This document shows positions 44,186-56,082 of a DNA stretch of 64,000 nucleotides, in pieces. Position 1 is the stretch's first letter, and every line of letters starts with the position of its first letter. The position numbers and the translations under genes are program-made. A model generated the notes under the pieces. That model ran no database searches, had not been told where the DNA came from, and worked only from the letters and a program-made list of their open reading frames with translations. The DNA comes from Anastrepha obliqua (taxonomy: Eukaryota > Arthropoda > Insecta > Diptera > Tephritidae): positions 64,140,001 to 64,204,000 of the forward strand of contig NC_072893.1 of the NCBI RefSeq assembly GCF_027943255.1, written 5' to 3'.

Positions 44186-46950
44186 TTTTTATGGTACAAT
44201 ATGACCCATTTTTCAAGCAATCTCCAAAAAGTACTTCTGCATGGGGCATTTGTGGACTAAAATCTTCTACGAATATATTTGCTACAAAATTCCACTAGCG
44301 CTTACCGAAAACACAAAAGTCGACAATATAAGCATTTACTTGTGAACGATTGAAATACTCGCCTAACCGAAAACCTTGCAATATTTATAAATATACTAAC
44401 AGCCACCACCTACCAACTAAGTAGATGAGCAACAGCAAGAAATTATGTGCACACCGCCACATACACGCTTATGTATTATAAATACAAGCATACATACATT
44501 ATTTCCTGCAAACATTTGTGCATAAATCTAGGCGAAATTAGTATGCTCATGCATCGATTATGCACTTGAAAGCAATTAAGCACTTGAGCGCTTGCACTTT
44601 TTCTTATTTTTACACACTTTTGTTTCAATCACTCTTTCCCTACATTGTACAGTACAGTATACAACGATTTCCAAAACGATTTGTTGTTTTTTTGTGCACA
44701 ATACGGGCAATCATACATACATACATACATACATACATACATACATGCATACACGCATACAGGCATATTTTAATTCCAAACAATAATGGGGGGTTATTTG
44801 AAGCACTGTACCTAGTCCAGCGTGAAATGATGCTGAGGTGGAAGAGGTTGCAAAATTAGAGAGAAGCGGCTTATCGTCGGTCCAAGTTTGTATTGTGCAG
44901 AACCCATTACAGCTACACGTGCACAAGTATCCGAGTAGCTATGCGCAGGAAAAGAGGCTTAGAAATGTGTATAGATTGCTTCGAAAGTAAAATAAAAGCA
45001 ATAAAATGCAGCTGGCTTCGTGCTGGTGAAGTGCTTTTGTTTAATGAAAAAATTAAGTCTAGGGATATCGATACACGCCGCCGAAATTATTATGTAGGAG
45101 CACCAAATACGCCAAGTTTTGACTATCTAATTATTTATTTTTTAATTTCAATTATTATAATTTTTTAGTATTATATAATTCAAAGATCATAATCGTCCAC
45201 TAGTTTTACGCTTTGCACAGGATTTATAAAAATTCGAGAAATTTTCATTAAAACTTTGAAATTTTTAATCAGACTTTTATAATAATTTGGGTGTCTAACC
45301 CATTAAATTTTAGTATAACAAAGTGCAAATTTGAAGTCATTCAACATTTTCGTTGACTTTCGATCATCTTTTGTGTTGACTCTTCGTAGAAAAAAATGTG
45401 TGGCGTCAGTAAAAAGATGTATAAGAAATCAACAAGAATTTTTGGCCACTTCGAATTGCATACCAACAATATTTCTAGAAATTCTAATAAAAAACGAATA
45501 CGGTTTTGGAAATTTTCTAATTTAATTACAATACTTTTAAAAATGGCACTGAAGTTGACCCTCCCGAAAAATTGAACCTGGACGATTCGATTTGATTGTT
45601 TTTGTTTTTTTGTTTTGACAACACCAGGCCGAAAAAGTCGTCTCGAGATAAATGGGTTTAAAGTTTGAGGTACAGGAGCGCGCGGACCGTATATTCCTAA
45701 GATACTACACTTTCGAAATATCGAAGAAACAAAATACCGATTTTTTGAAGTTTCTAGACCACTGGGTCAAGTTTAAGTCTTACTCCCCTTTTGTAGCTAA
45801 TAAGAATTCATATGATAAGCCTTTAGAAACCTTTGTGGATAAGGATAAATATTTTTATCTTCTGTATACATTTTAAAGCTGTTTAAAACCATAAATGTTT
45901 TTTTTTAATCAATAGCAGGTAATTATATTGCACTAACGGCAATAAAATTAATACAATTTGTAAAATTTTTGAAGCTTTAAAAATCCCATATAATAATTAT
46001 TTACATCATAAAATTTGTTTTTTATATGCTTTTTTGAAAGCTTTAAATGAACAATGAACCCAAATATACGTAATATTAAAAGTATTTCGTAATTTTTCTT
46101 TTATCAGTATTTCCAGTGACTTCAGACACTCTACCGGCACTAATTTCACCATTTTTTCATTATAATTCGCTCAAGCTTAGCCGATTTTATCAACAAAAAC
46201 TTATTAAAAAACAAAAATTCGGCTTACTATTTTACAATTACCTTTAAAAATGAAAGCACTGAGTCACATCTGTGCATTAGAGGGTTAAACCAGCTACTTT
46301 CATGCCTTCACGCTATACAAAAAATTCCGCTTATTGTTTTTGCTTGTTTTGTTTTCTGTTTTTTGCGTATTCTAAGTGTGCCTTTTAGCAACGCCAGCAG
46401 CCTTCATTTAATATGTATGTACTGTTATACCGTTATTTTTTACAATTTTTCCATTCTTCTTTTTTTATCAAACAAATCCAAATATTTTACCCCTGCAAAA
46501 TAAATGTAAAGTGGCTACACACAATCAACCAATTCCTATGTATAGCAGTGCCAAAGTGAGCAACAAAAAACAAAACAAAAAAAAAACATAATTAAAATCA
46601 GCAAAAATTTACAAAAAATTGAGCAGCAAATCGAGCTGAAGAGCACAAATTCGCAAGCGCACCGTCATTTTATCGCCTAAGCGTCCTACGAAAAATGTCC
46701 TTCAACTACACAAAACGCATCTTTACTTACATACATACATACGTACTAACATTAATGTATATATGTATATATACAAATACACATACATACATAGAAACAT
46801 ACAAAATATATTTTATTTGTATTTACTAACTGAAATAAATTTGTTTCTATTATTCTTACAACGCCGTGGCAACCGAACAAAATCTGATGTGGACAACAAA
46901 AACGAAAACGAAAATTCCTCCTTGTTATTACACTGTTCTTGCTGACACAG
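44186..46950 (+). other. intron upstream of exon h
   Basis: AT-rich. It has CATA microsatellite (44712-44765), a segment at 45295-45400 that is a diverged copy of 54785-54905, and a 30 bp phrase (45661-45690) that recurs at 50831-50860. Frames at 44893-45168 and 45652-45876 have no domain. The end reads GACACAG, with a modest pyrimidine tract, before the exon at 46951. Confidence 0.55.
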
Positions 46951-47091
46951 GTACTCTACGATGGTAAATTGTCAAATGCCATCGTCTTCATGTACAATCC
47001 AGTGGCAACCGATGGTCAGCTGTGTTTACAATCCGCACCCAAAGGAAATGTTTCATATTTTGTACATACACCGCATGCACTTATGTTACAG
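46951..47091 (+). CDS. rg: rugose/neurobeachin exon h
   Basis: Forty-seven codons: [40 protein letters not shown] and PHALMLQ. Human NBEA has VLYDGKLASSIAFTYNAKAT and FVHSPHALMLQ at this place. Both ends are in phase 0; the donor is GTGAGT. It forms the link between the ConA-like domain and the helical region. It can accept 38655 (conserved join) or 39353 (insert join). Confidence 0.96.
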
Positions 47092-47574
47092 GTGAGTGGC
47101 AAAGTAGCAGCAGCTGCAGAATATTTAAGTAAAAAGGGTAGTAGTGAAGAAACAGAAAAATACACCAGGTCTCCGCCACTTGAGTAGTGAGTGAAAATAA
47201 TAAAAAAATGTAACATATAAATATTTTAAACTAATACTCGTAAAACCATAGTCACCTTATCAGAAGCATGCACTCAAAGCATGTTGGACAATTTTTTTTT
47301 TTTTGCTAAACAAGTAAGCTCAAAAAGTGTTTTTGTACAAATAAATAAATAATAAAAGTCAATGAGCATGCAAGAAAAATTGTTGGTATTGGGTTTGTGT
47401 TTATAACGAGTAAGAAAATTGTGGAAATATACTTGCGTATGTAAATAAAGGCAAACAGTCAACGTCAAATGTATGTGAACTTTTTATTGAAAGGCGAAAA
47501 TTCAAAAACAAATATCAATACAAAACAAGAAAATTCATGCTAAATACACCATAAAATACATGAAGCAAAAACTG
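47092..47574. other. intron sequence after exon h
   Basis: Starts with the donor GTGAGT; no other feature was recognised before the LINE relic. The frame reading on from the exon (to 47187) lies behind the donor and is judged intronic. Confidence 0.6.
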
Positions 47575-48498
47575 AATGGATCACAAATCAGTGCAAAGAA
47601 ATCGAAAAACTCCAAAAACTTCTGGATGAGTTTAATCTGCACAAAAAACTGAGTGATGCTTGTGCAACTAATAAAAAATCTGTGAAATGTACTTTAATAT
47701 TTGAACGAAAATGATGAATTAGTCTCTGAAATAAATGAAAAGCATAACATTTGAGATATTATAAATATATACGTAATTTGTTTACCGCCACCAGCCCTGG
47801 AACCGATCATATACATAAATCATTTTCAGGAATGCGCGAGCCTACCTGTAACTGTAGAAGATATAAGAAAAGCTATTCAGTCGTCTGAAAAAACAGCAAG
47901 GCGACACTGACGAGCTGCCAGCTGAGTTACTTAAAATGATTGGTGACAACAACTTCAAGTTACTCCTCAAATTTTTAACTTATTTTATATGCAACTCTGG
48001 TAAATATCCACAAGATTCGCTAACATTGAGTTTTATACCAATACCGAATAAACAAAATGCACAAAAATGCTTGGAATAAAGACTAACCACGGGCTTAAAA
48101 TGTTTTTAAAAATTATTCACAATCGAGTATATAAACAAAGTGAAGCTGCTGGTGGTAAATTTCAGTTTGGTTTTAAAAACGGTGTGGGAGCGAGAGATGC
48201 CTTATTCAGAAGCCGTATAGGTTTTATTACAAAATTTCAAAGATGTACAAAAGGATGTTTTTTGTGCTTCTTGGTTTAGAAAAAACCATTCGACACAGAA
48301 AATATTTACAGATTTTGCGAACGCTGGATACAGATGAAGACGAAATCCGTTGCATAAAAAATTGTTGTTGGAATCAGACAGCAGCAGTAAATCAGCTGAT
48401 CAGCGAAGTGCGCATTTTTAAGGGACTCAGACAAAGTTATATATGGTCAGCCCTACTTTTTAACACTTACGCAGAACAAATTTTTAAAGAGGATTTAA
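47575..48498 (+). pseudogene. RTE-like LINE reverse transcriptase relic (upstream half)
   Basis: In shifting frames it reads DEFNLHKKLSDAC, DELPAELLKMIGDNNF (about 47917-47960), GKYPQDSLTLSFIPIPNKQN, FLKIIHNRVYKQ, GKFQFGFKNGVGARDALF, KRMFFVLLGLEKT and ILRTLDTDEDEIRCIKN, WNQTAAVNQLISEVRI, LLFNTYAEQIFKEDLRG. This follows the palm domain of RTE-type reverse transcriptases (patterns DELPAELLK, QFGFR.G.GTREALF, DYEKAFD, LL.NLY.NQTA). The catalytic YVDD part is not present. It is on the sense strand of rugose and interrupted at 48499. Confidence 0.75.
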
Positions 48499-49406
48499 GG
48501 GGGTATTCTGGTCTAGACGTCTTAATTTTAGGTATTTTTAAAACTAAGATAAAAAAAATGGGAAACATTTTCACTATACATTTTTTATGGTTTTTATTAA
48601 TATTGGAAAAGTATAAAAAAAAATTAATAAAGAAAAAAATAAAAAGATCGTGGAATTACAGGCCGGCGGAGTGGGGGTTACATAAACAACAGTGCTCCAT
48701 GGTTGACATGATTCCAACCCTTGTAGTGATTTAATAAAAACAAATTAAAAAATTCTTCATTAGTTAAGTTGTCGCTATCGGATAAAGCCAAATCAAAGAA
48801 AAACAAATTCAAAAAATGGCGTCAACTTGAAAAAAAAATTTTGTTTTACCCTCTTTTTTTACCCTTTCAATTTTTTTTAAAAATACTTCAAACTTAAATT
48901 TTTCAAAATCCGAGGCAGGCGCGATAGACAGATGTATAATAAAAACTTCTTATCAAACTTTAAAGCGATTGGTCAAGTAGAACTTGGGATATCATGACGA
49001 CCATCTCAAAGAACGCAGTTTTCAGAAAATCGCGTTTGAAGTTTGAGCAAAAGTTCCAATAGAATAACTTAGATCATAATATTTGACTACCCACTCTGGA
49101 TTAATCGGCGATATATTTCCAGGTATGTATTATTGAAGTATAAAGTGTATATATATATGTGTACAATAAATAAAGGTTGTGTGGGATACAAAAAATTTTC
49201 TGGAAAGAACGACTCTTCAAGTCGTTCATTGTGCGATTCTCTCCACTCGGCCGGCTTAGACGCCACGTCACAAAATCCGCTGTATCTCCAAAAATAATTC
49301 GAATTTTGAAAAATCCGTTGAAAGGCAAATTTTTTAAGGTCTAAACATTGAACATATGCAAACCAAAAAAATTGATTTTTACAAATTTCAAGACCAGAAT
49401 ACCCCC
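48499..49406. mobile_element. TTAA-flanked non-autonomous DNA element
   Basis: A 908 bp insertion with inverted ends GGGGGTATTCTGGTCT (48499-48514) and its complement (49391-49406), flanked by TTAA at 48495-48498 and 49407-49410, the piggyBac-type target. No transposase is inside. The flanks also share a longer stretch, TTAAAGAGGATTTA on the left and TTAAAGACGATTTA on the right, so a longer target duplication or a coincidence cannot be ruled out. Confidence 0.65.
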
Positions 49407-49620
49407 TTAAAGACGATTTAAAAAAATTGTAACTTATTTTAGAAGGAAAAAGAGAAGGTAAACGTGGCATTGGGAGAAAATAAATGTCTTGGATGCGAAA
49501 TTTAAGTCATTGGTGTGGTATCGAAAGATTTGGAGAACTGTGCAATGCTGCAAGACAGAGAGATGTAAATAAAATCATTGTAAAATCATTGTAAATATAA
49601 AATAGGTTAAGTTTTGCAAG
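49407..49620 (+). pseudogene. RTE-like LINE 3' end
   Basis: Reads KRGIGRK then MSWMRNLSHWCGIERFGEL and NAARQRDVNKIIV in shifting frames, the typical C-terminus of RTE/JAM-type proteins (pattern GRK..SWL.N.R.W.G). The segment between the palm (48495) and this tail is missing, so the LINE was deleted internally as well as interrupted. Confidence 0.7.
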
Positions 49621-49931
49621 CTGAACTTTGTATTTATATACAAATGTGCGCCATAAAATATTTCAAAAGTAAAAGGCGCACATTTGATATTCCAGTGTGT
49701 TTCTCTAATATGAGTAAACTATTAAGCTCTCAAAATTTTACTCTCGCAAGGTAGCGGAGCAAGTCATATGAGGAAAGAAGATGATATATTTTAAAGGATA
49801 AATATTAAGGGCAGAAAAATATAAAATTTTTATTACAGAAGAATCTAAAATTTGTAAATTTCGAATGAAGCAATGAATATTATTAAATATTATTACATAT
49901 AACATTACTAATAATATTTACGCATTTACAG

Positions 49932-50071
49932 GACGTTAAGGCTGTAGTTACACACTCAATACATTGCACACTAAATTCCATTGGTGGCATTCAGGTGCTG
50001 TTTCCATTATTCTCGCAACTGGATATGGCGCATGAGGGTATTAGCGATATAAAACGCGATCCAACGCTATG
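49932..50071 (+). CDS. rg: rugose/neurobeachin, helical region exon i
   Basis: Codes for [40 protein letters not shown] and KRDPTL, then two bases of a Cys codon before GTGAGT. Human NBEA reads DVKAIVTHSIHSAIHSIGGI and QVLFPLFAQLD at this place. The acceptor is ATTTACAG. This begins the helical, armadillo-like region after the ConA-like domain. Confidence 0.95.
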
Positions 50072-51079
50072 GTGAGTATAAACAAAATATATACAATTGC
50101 GAACATAAAAATAATAGTTTAAAAAAAATATTAGATAAAAAAAAAAATCATCTACGATGTGACAAAAATGTTTTTTTTATTATTTATTTTGAAATATCCT
50201 ATTCTTTAACTTAACACATATTTAAACCAAATTGCGTTATAGAAGCCAAACAAAATATTTTATAACGAAAAATAAAAATTCAGGGTTAACATTAACATTA
50301 CACACGTCCAGCCAAAAATGCGCTAAAAAAACTGTTTTTAGAAGGGATAACAATAGAAATAAATACAAATAAATTTTATACACTGTTTTTAGTACTTAAA
50401 CGTTATGAAAAAATTTATTTTAATTTTTCTTTACAAAAATTAGTTCACAAAAAAATCAAGTGACCGAAAGTACAATGAAAAAAAAAGTTGCTCCACGGTC
50501 TGCATCATTTCTCCTTGAAATGTTAATGCATCTGTAAAAAGTAAAAAAAATTCTTGTAAAATAAACTTGTAGTTATAGTCTGTCGAGCCGGATTTTTGAG
50601 CTTCGAAAAATTTTACAATTTACGGCATTTGAAAAAAAGTATGCGTTTTACGTTATAAATGTCACACTTTAATTGTGTTTATAAAATTTTTTAATAAAGA
50701 TAAGAAAAATCAAATTTATAGAGGAAACACTTTAAAATATTTAAAGCAAAAGCGCTTCAAAAAATATTAAAAGCTGTGAGTTATCATGCAGACCGTGCTG
50801 GAAAAAGTAGTTTGGAGGAAAACGAGTTTTAAGTTTGAGGTGCAGGAGTGCGCGGACCGCTCTATACCTAGTTAATGGGCTATACAAGCTTTAATATGGG
50901 AAAATTCCGCATGAAAATTTTACAGTATATTTCACAGTATACTTTTTCACTTTCGAAATTATGGACGAATGTAACTCCTTAAAATAGCAGTGGTCAATCC
51001 ATAAGTAACGCATTCTGACCAAGTTAATAAAAAATTTAAGAATTGCATTGCCAAAGTTCGCAGATATAAAGTTGTAACG
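50072..51079. other. intron without recognised gene
   Basis: AT-rich. A pair of inverted phrases, 'ttgctccacggtctgcat' (50490) and 'atgcagaccgtgctggaa' (50787), suggests the ends of a small decayed element. The phrase at 50831-50860 recurs at 45661-45690. Confidence 0.45.
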
Positions 51080-51985
51080 AATATTTAGTTGAATTTCCCA
51101 ATTTTTTTACGGCGGCTCAACTGTCAGGCATTGAGTCCAATAATTGCACACATCGCTGCTTCGGAATATTCAGCCATGCATCTTTGACAATTTTCCAAAT
51201 TTGTTGAATGTTCCTCGGTTTGACATCGTGTACAGCTCTTTTAAAGTCCCCCAACAGATTTTCCATAGGATTGAGGTCGAGGGACAGAGCTGATGATTCC
51301 ATAACATAAATTTTATTTGCACGAAATCAAATTTTGGCCTTCCGACTCGGGTGTTTTGGATTATTATTCTGGTGGTAGACCCAGTTTATTGGCATTTCTT
51401 CTCTGCAATACGACAGCATAACATTCTGCATTATTTCCACATAAGTATTGGTGTCCATTATGGCATCAATTTTGTGTGTGTGTGGCCTGCGCAATGAGAA
51501 ACAACCCCATGTCATTATTTTTGAGTCCGCCATGTTTAATGGTTTTTAGAGTATACAGTGATTGATAATCGGTGCCAGGTGGACGTCTATTTTAGACTCG
51601 TCAGTCCATAAAATATTACGCTACGTGTCAGCTTTGTCTATGTTTTCTGGCATATTCCCCTTTTCGAGGTCTGTGAGCTGCTAATCCAGCTTCCCGTAGT
51701 CTTCTACGTGCAGTCATGTCAAAATCAAAGTTTACCACTTTTTTAATTTGTATGACTCACTTCATGGGATTCTCTTTCGATCACCTTAAAATTTTTCAAT
51801 CGTCTTGCAGCGAAATTGTTCGTCTTCCTCTCCTTTTTTCCTGACTTTTCCACAAATTTGACTGCATGTGAAATCATTTTTGCTGAACATGAAAGAATAT
51901 CTTGTAGTTCTGTGAAAGATCTTTCATCTACAATAAATTTCAGAATCTACTTTCGTTGCTCTGTGGTGCAGTGTTTCGCTCAATC
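51080..51985 (-). pseudogene. Tc1-like transposase relic
   Basis: On the - strand: DSKIMTWGCFSLRRPHTHKI, NTYVEIMQNVMLSYCREEMP, INWVYHQNNNPKHPSRKAKI, then SLDLNPMENLLGDFKRAVHD and NIQQIWKIVKDAWLNIPKQR, in the order of Tc1 proteins (MVWGCFS, MLPYAEE, QQDNDPKHTS, SPDLNPIENLW). The second catalytic Asp is Asn here (HQNNNPKH), the third Glu is kept (NPMEN). Stops and frameshifts separate the pieces. Inverted ends were not found with confidence. Confidence 0.8.
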
Positions 51986-52489
51986 CACTATAGTCAAAAA
52001 ATAAAAAATTGTTATGTGAATAACACTAAAAAAATTTATTTTGTATGATTTATAGAAAAAAATAAATGACTTCAAATTAATATTTTAAGGGTACTGATGT
52101 TTTCATGTTCTCAGCTGTATATGGAAAAAAATACAGTAGTTAAAAATATTTGCGATTTTCTCTGGAAACTGATAGGTGGCGTTTGTGTGAAAAAGGGCTG
52201 CTTAGAGAGACTTCTCAGAGATTTTCTGTCTTAATAAAAAATATTTTTTTTTTTATTTAAAAACTAATAGTCGGGTGTTATGTAATCGTTAAGTTACTAA
52301 GTTCCTTGAAAAATTTTTACAAAATTGTACCACATTTCCTTTGCTGTTCTCCCCTGTATGAAATTACTTTCGCTACATATTTAAATTTCGAATTACTTTA
52401 CTTTAGTGGGCAACTACAGCCGGTGGTTGGTCTTGTCCGCTACCAAATTTTGTCCCAGTCACCTCTTCATTGCGCGCGTTGACGCCAGT
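51986..52489. other. intron without recognised gene
   Basis: AT-rich spacer between the Tc1 and LINE relics; nothing supported. Confidence 0.5.
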
Positions 52490-53190
52490 TAGAAACACCA
52501 AGGCAGGTTAGGACGTCGTCGACTTGGTCTTTCTAATGAAGATGAGGACGTCTTTTTTTATGCGAGTTCTACCAGTGCATTTCGAAAAGGGCCCCTTCTT
52601 TGCTGGAGCGTTATTGTCCATTCGCTCAACGTGACCTAGCCAGCGCAGCCGCTGAATTTTAATGCGTTTCACTACGTCGATGTCGGCGTAAAGCTTGCGG
52701 TTCCGTTTTGTTTGGTATGCATCATTCACGCAAATCGGACCATAGATTTTCCCAATAATTTTTCTCTCAAAAGCTTCTAATAACCGCTCATCGGTGTTCA
52801 TCAATGGCCCTGGACATTACAACACCATACGGTAAGACCGAGAGAATGAGTGGTTCATAGAGCGTTTTTTTTATGCGTAGCGAGAGGGCTCTGCTTTTCA
52901 ATTGCCTACCCAGCCCAAGTAGTATTTGTTGGCAAGAGTTATTCTTCGCTGGATCTCTTAACTGACGTTGGTGTTGGTGTTAAAGCTGGATCCCAAGTAT
53001 AAAAAGTCTTTGACTACGACGAACTCGTAATTGTCAATCGCAACCAGCTGTCAAATACGCGTAGACTTTTTAATTTTTGGCATAAGGTAGTTTTCTTGCC
53101 CTCATTTACCGCAAGACCCACTCAATGGGACTTTTTTCAAAACTTGAGAAAGTTGCACTGACTACCCGTTGACTAACAACTAAACGCCTT
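52490..53190 (-). pseudogene. RTE-like LINE C-terminal relic, antisense
   Basis: On the - strand from about 53190: KENYLMPKIKKSTR, YEFVVVKDFLYLGSSFNTNT, EIQRRITLANKYYLG, NTDERLLEAFERKIIGKIYG, RNRKLYADIDVVKRIKIQRL and RWLGHVERMDNNAPAKK. This is the post-palm region of RTE/JAM-type reverse transcriptases (pattern FVYLGS.I, EI.RRI..AN, FERKILR.IYGP, QRLRWLGHV.RM). Unlike the relic at 47575-49620, it is antisense to rugose. Stops are frequent except from 52804 to 52508. Confidence 0.8.
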
Positions 53191-53299
53191 AGCTGCGTTG
53201 TGCAATGGTTTCACTCTATTTTAATATCTCTCTGTATAGGATATCACACCGAGGTTGTTCTACAAAAATGTAGAACATAACCTTGATGGCGTGAACATT

Positions 53300-53532
53300 T
53301 CGTTCCGAGCTCTTCCTCCTATTTGTGGTGCGCGTCTCGGTTATTTTTTCCAAAAATGGAGTGTCCCATAGCTTTATGCTACCACCAAACAGTAGATGAG
53401 TTTTTATGAGGCGCTTCTTAAGGCAGAAATATACTCGAAATATTGCAATTGCTTACCAAGGGGCAGCCGTTATTAGAAAAAAAGTGTTCTATCATTTGAA
53501 GTTTCACCAACCCATTCGGCCAGGGGGCCACA
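53300..53532 (-). mobile_element. tRNA-derived SINE copy, decayed
   Basis: The phrases 'ccgagctcttcctcctattt', 'aaaaatggagtgtcccat' and 'accaacccattcggcca' match the SINE body and head seen at 53810-54052. The B box is not recognisable. Confidence 0.6.
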
Positions 53533-53809
53533 ATTATGGGGCTACTCTAAGCATTTAATTCCTATCTTCAAATGTGTCATCGCCAATCGAAATAGTTTGC
53601 ATACATTTTTAGCTCCTCGTTAACTAAAAGTTCCTTCGTCAAATGCTCCACATACTTTTTGTACAGCGTCGTCACATTTTGAATCGAATTTCTTTATTAA
53701 TGTCTGTTATTTCAGTTAGTCGATGCATGAGAAAATAGTTTTCTCAAATTCTCCTCATGGAACATTACTACAAAATGAAAAGCATGGCCACTTTTAAAAA
53801 TCTCTAGAA

Positions 53810-54052
53810 TTGATGTTGTTCCACAAATAGAGGGACCTACAGTTTTAAGCCGACACCGAATGGCAAATGATTGTTTATGAGCAGTTTTTTCATGGCAGAG
53901 CTAAACGTGGAGGTTTGCCCATGCCTGCCGAGGAGCGGCCGCTATTAGAAAACTCTTTTTTATGTAATTTTGATGTGTCATGCATGGAGATTCGAATCTA
54001 CGTACTTACAAGTGGTATTCACGCACCAACCTATTCGGCTACGGCGGCCTCC
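53810..54052 (-). mobile_element. tRNA-derived SINE copy, best preserved
   Basis: On the - strand the 5' head starts with GCCGTAGCCGAATAGGTTGG (A box TAGCCGAATAGG) and has the B box GATTCGAATCTC 45 bases further on, a spacing suited to RNA polymerase III. The body follows with 'tcggcaggcatgggcaaac' and 'tgccatgaaaaaactgctc', ending near 'ttgtggaacaacatcaat'. Other copies are at 15180-15262 (fragment), 29470-29692, 53300-53532 and 56083-56335. Pol III boxes and copy number identify a SINE; tephritid flies carry a family like this as far as I remember. Confidence 0.78.
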
Positions 54053-56082
54053 AACGTACAATTATGTCATTCTGAAAAAGACTCCTTCTTTCTTCCTTCT
54101 CTATACTGCAAAGTTGTCAACTTCCAAGAAATTTATTGTTCCATAAATAGTAGATATGAAAATGAAGTTTGAAGAGAAAAGTTATAAGTAAGCTCCATAG
54201 AATTCCATAGAATTCTATTCTGCAAAATATTTTATTCCTTTTTTAGTTCATTTCAACATCTTTACTATTTTTCACATGCACATTTTCCTTTATATGCATA
54301 TCTATGTAATATTTGCATATATGAAAATTTAGAAATATAGTCAGTGCAGGTATTTCTAAGGCTTTTGGAATTCACACACGTCTACAATGCATGCCACACA
54401 CAATCAAAGTAGGTGTTGTGAATGCACAATTCTACTTCAAAGTATTACTTAAAAGGTTGACTTACAATTTTTCCGGTATTTGCGAATTATTGCATAGTTC
54501 GAGTTCTAAGTACGAATGTTAAGTGAAGACAACTGCAGATCCGACTTAGTTGACATATGTACAATAAATATGCTATTAAAGCACCACATATTGACTATTT
54601 TCAACTATTTATTTATTTGTTATTTAATTTTAATTATTATTCAATAGAAATATACTTCATTCTTTAACAAAAGCCACATTAAGCCAAGCTTCAACATTTC
54701 TACAGTATTTTCAAAATTTCGGAAAATGTACATCAAAACTATTTAAATAGAATTTCTAAGTTAAGTTTGAGTACGCAGTTTTATAACCTATTAAATTTAG
54801 TGTAACTGAATGCACTTTTTATGTCGCTCAAAATTTTCGCTGATTTTTAATCATTTTTTCTCTCACGGTGTTGCGAGTTTTCTCCATAAAAAAGTGCGCT
54901 TGTTATAGAAGCAGATGCGTAGCATCGCCAAGAAAAGAAAATTAAACAATTAGTTATTTTAGTAAGTAGTTAAATAAATAAATCCTGAGTGTGCGTACCC
55001 AAAAATTCTCGAAAAATTATGAATAAAATATGTGAAATTTTGATTGAAATTGGATGAATGTTGAAAAATTTTGCACAATTTTTGGAACTTGGATTTATGT
55101 GATTTTTGTAATAGATGAAATACAGCGGATGTTTTTAAAGGCTTAAAAACTTTAAATAATAATACAAAACAGGAATATTCTTGCAATACATTTTTTTATT
55201 ATCATCTGATAGATATTTTTATGGCATTTAGTTTTTCATTATGCTACCCGGCAAATGGCCGCTGAAGCTATGAGTCCACATGGTCCATTCGATCAGTACA
55301 ATTCTTGACTACTTTTTTCAATAAATCGGAATAATAAATCTACATAAATGACCCTAATCAGTAAAAATGCGACGCAAACGATGGTCATTTGGCTTCAAAT
55401 CTTGCTGTTTTTTATGGGCATGAAAGTCAAAATCCTCACATCAAATTTTCCATTTAGTCGAAGGACAAATGCCAACAAGTTGAGAACAATGGCGGAACGA
55501 CATTTTGGTGTCTTCTTCAACACTTGGCTGCATGAACTTCGCGTACTGATGTATTGTTTTTAAAGTAAATTTCCACAATTTGGAAGCGTTGTTTCAGCAT
55601 TAAACATTTATTCATGATGACTTGCCGAGCCTTACCAAACAGAAATGTCAACACAGTTTGCCATTCTCGGATGCCAAACCATAGCTATCGATATTGGTAT
55701 TTCTCATGCAGCTTAAAAAACACCCGTTATTAAAAAAAAAAAGAATTTTGTAACTGAATTAAAAAAAAAATTAAAATAAAAATTGTTTCAAAAAATCAAA
55801 AACTTTGCAGAGTACAAAGGTTAAACTTAAAAGGTCTGCATAAAACTACCTAAAAAATGTTCAATTTTTCCAAAATTTACGAAAAATAATAATAAATGCG
55901 AAAATATCAATGGAGAGGATACCTTAGACGTCTATATCGGTCGAGATTTGGCCGAGTTATTCACGGTTTCCGGAAACCTACCTTCCAAAGAAAAGCCAAA
56001 ACAGCATCCAAAATCTAATTCGGCTGATAAAATTTTTAAATATTTTTGTTCAGATAATTTACCAGATGATTTCTTGGTGACC
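54053..56082. other. intron without recognised gene
   Basis: AT-rich. The segment 54785-54905 is a diverged match to 45295-45400. Frames at 54959-55186 and 55348-55563 show no domain. Confidence 0.5.

Noticed and set aside
46763..46945. Open frame before exon h that could suggest an upstream extension of the exon
   Set aside because: It ends in TGA before the acceptor and is out of step with the neurobeachin frame.
47092..47187. Frame reading on from exon h (ending [10 protein letters not shown])
   Set aside because: A strong GTGAGT donor lies at 47092 and NBEA conservation jumps from ALMLQ directly to DVKA at 49932.
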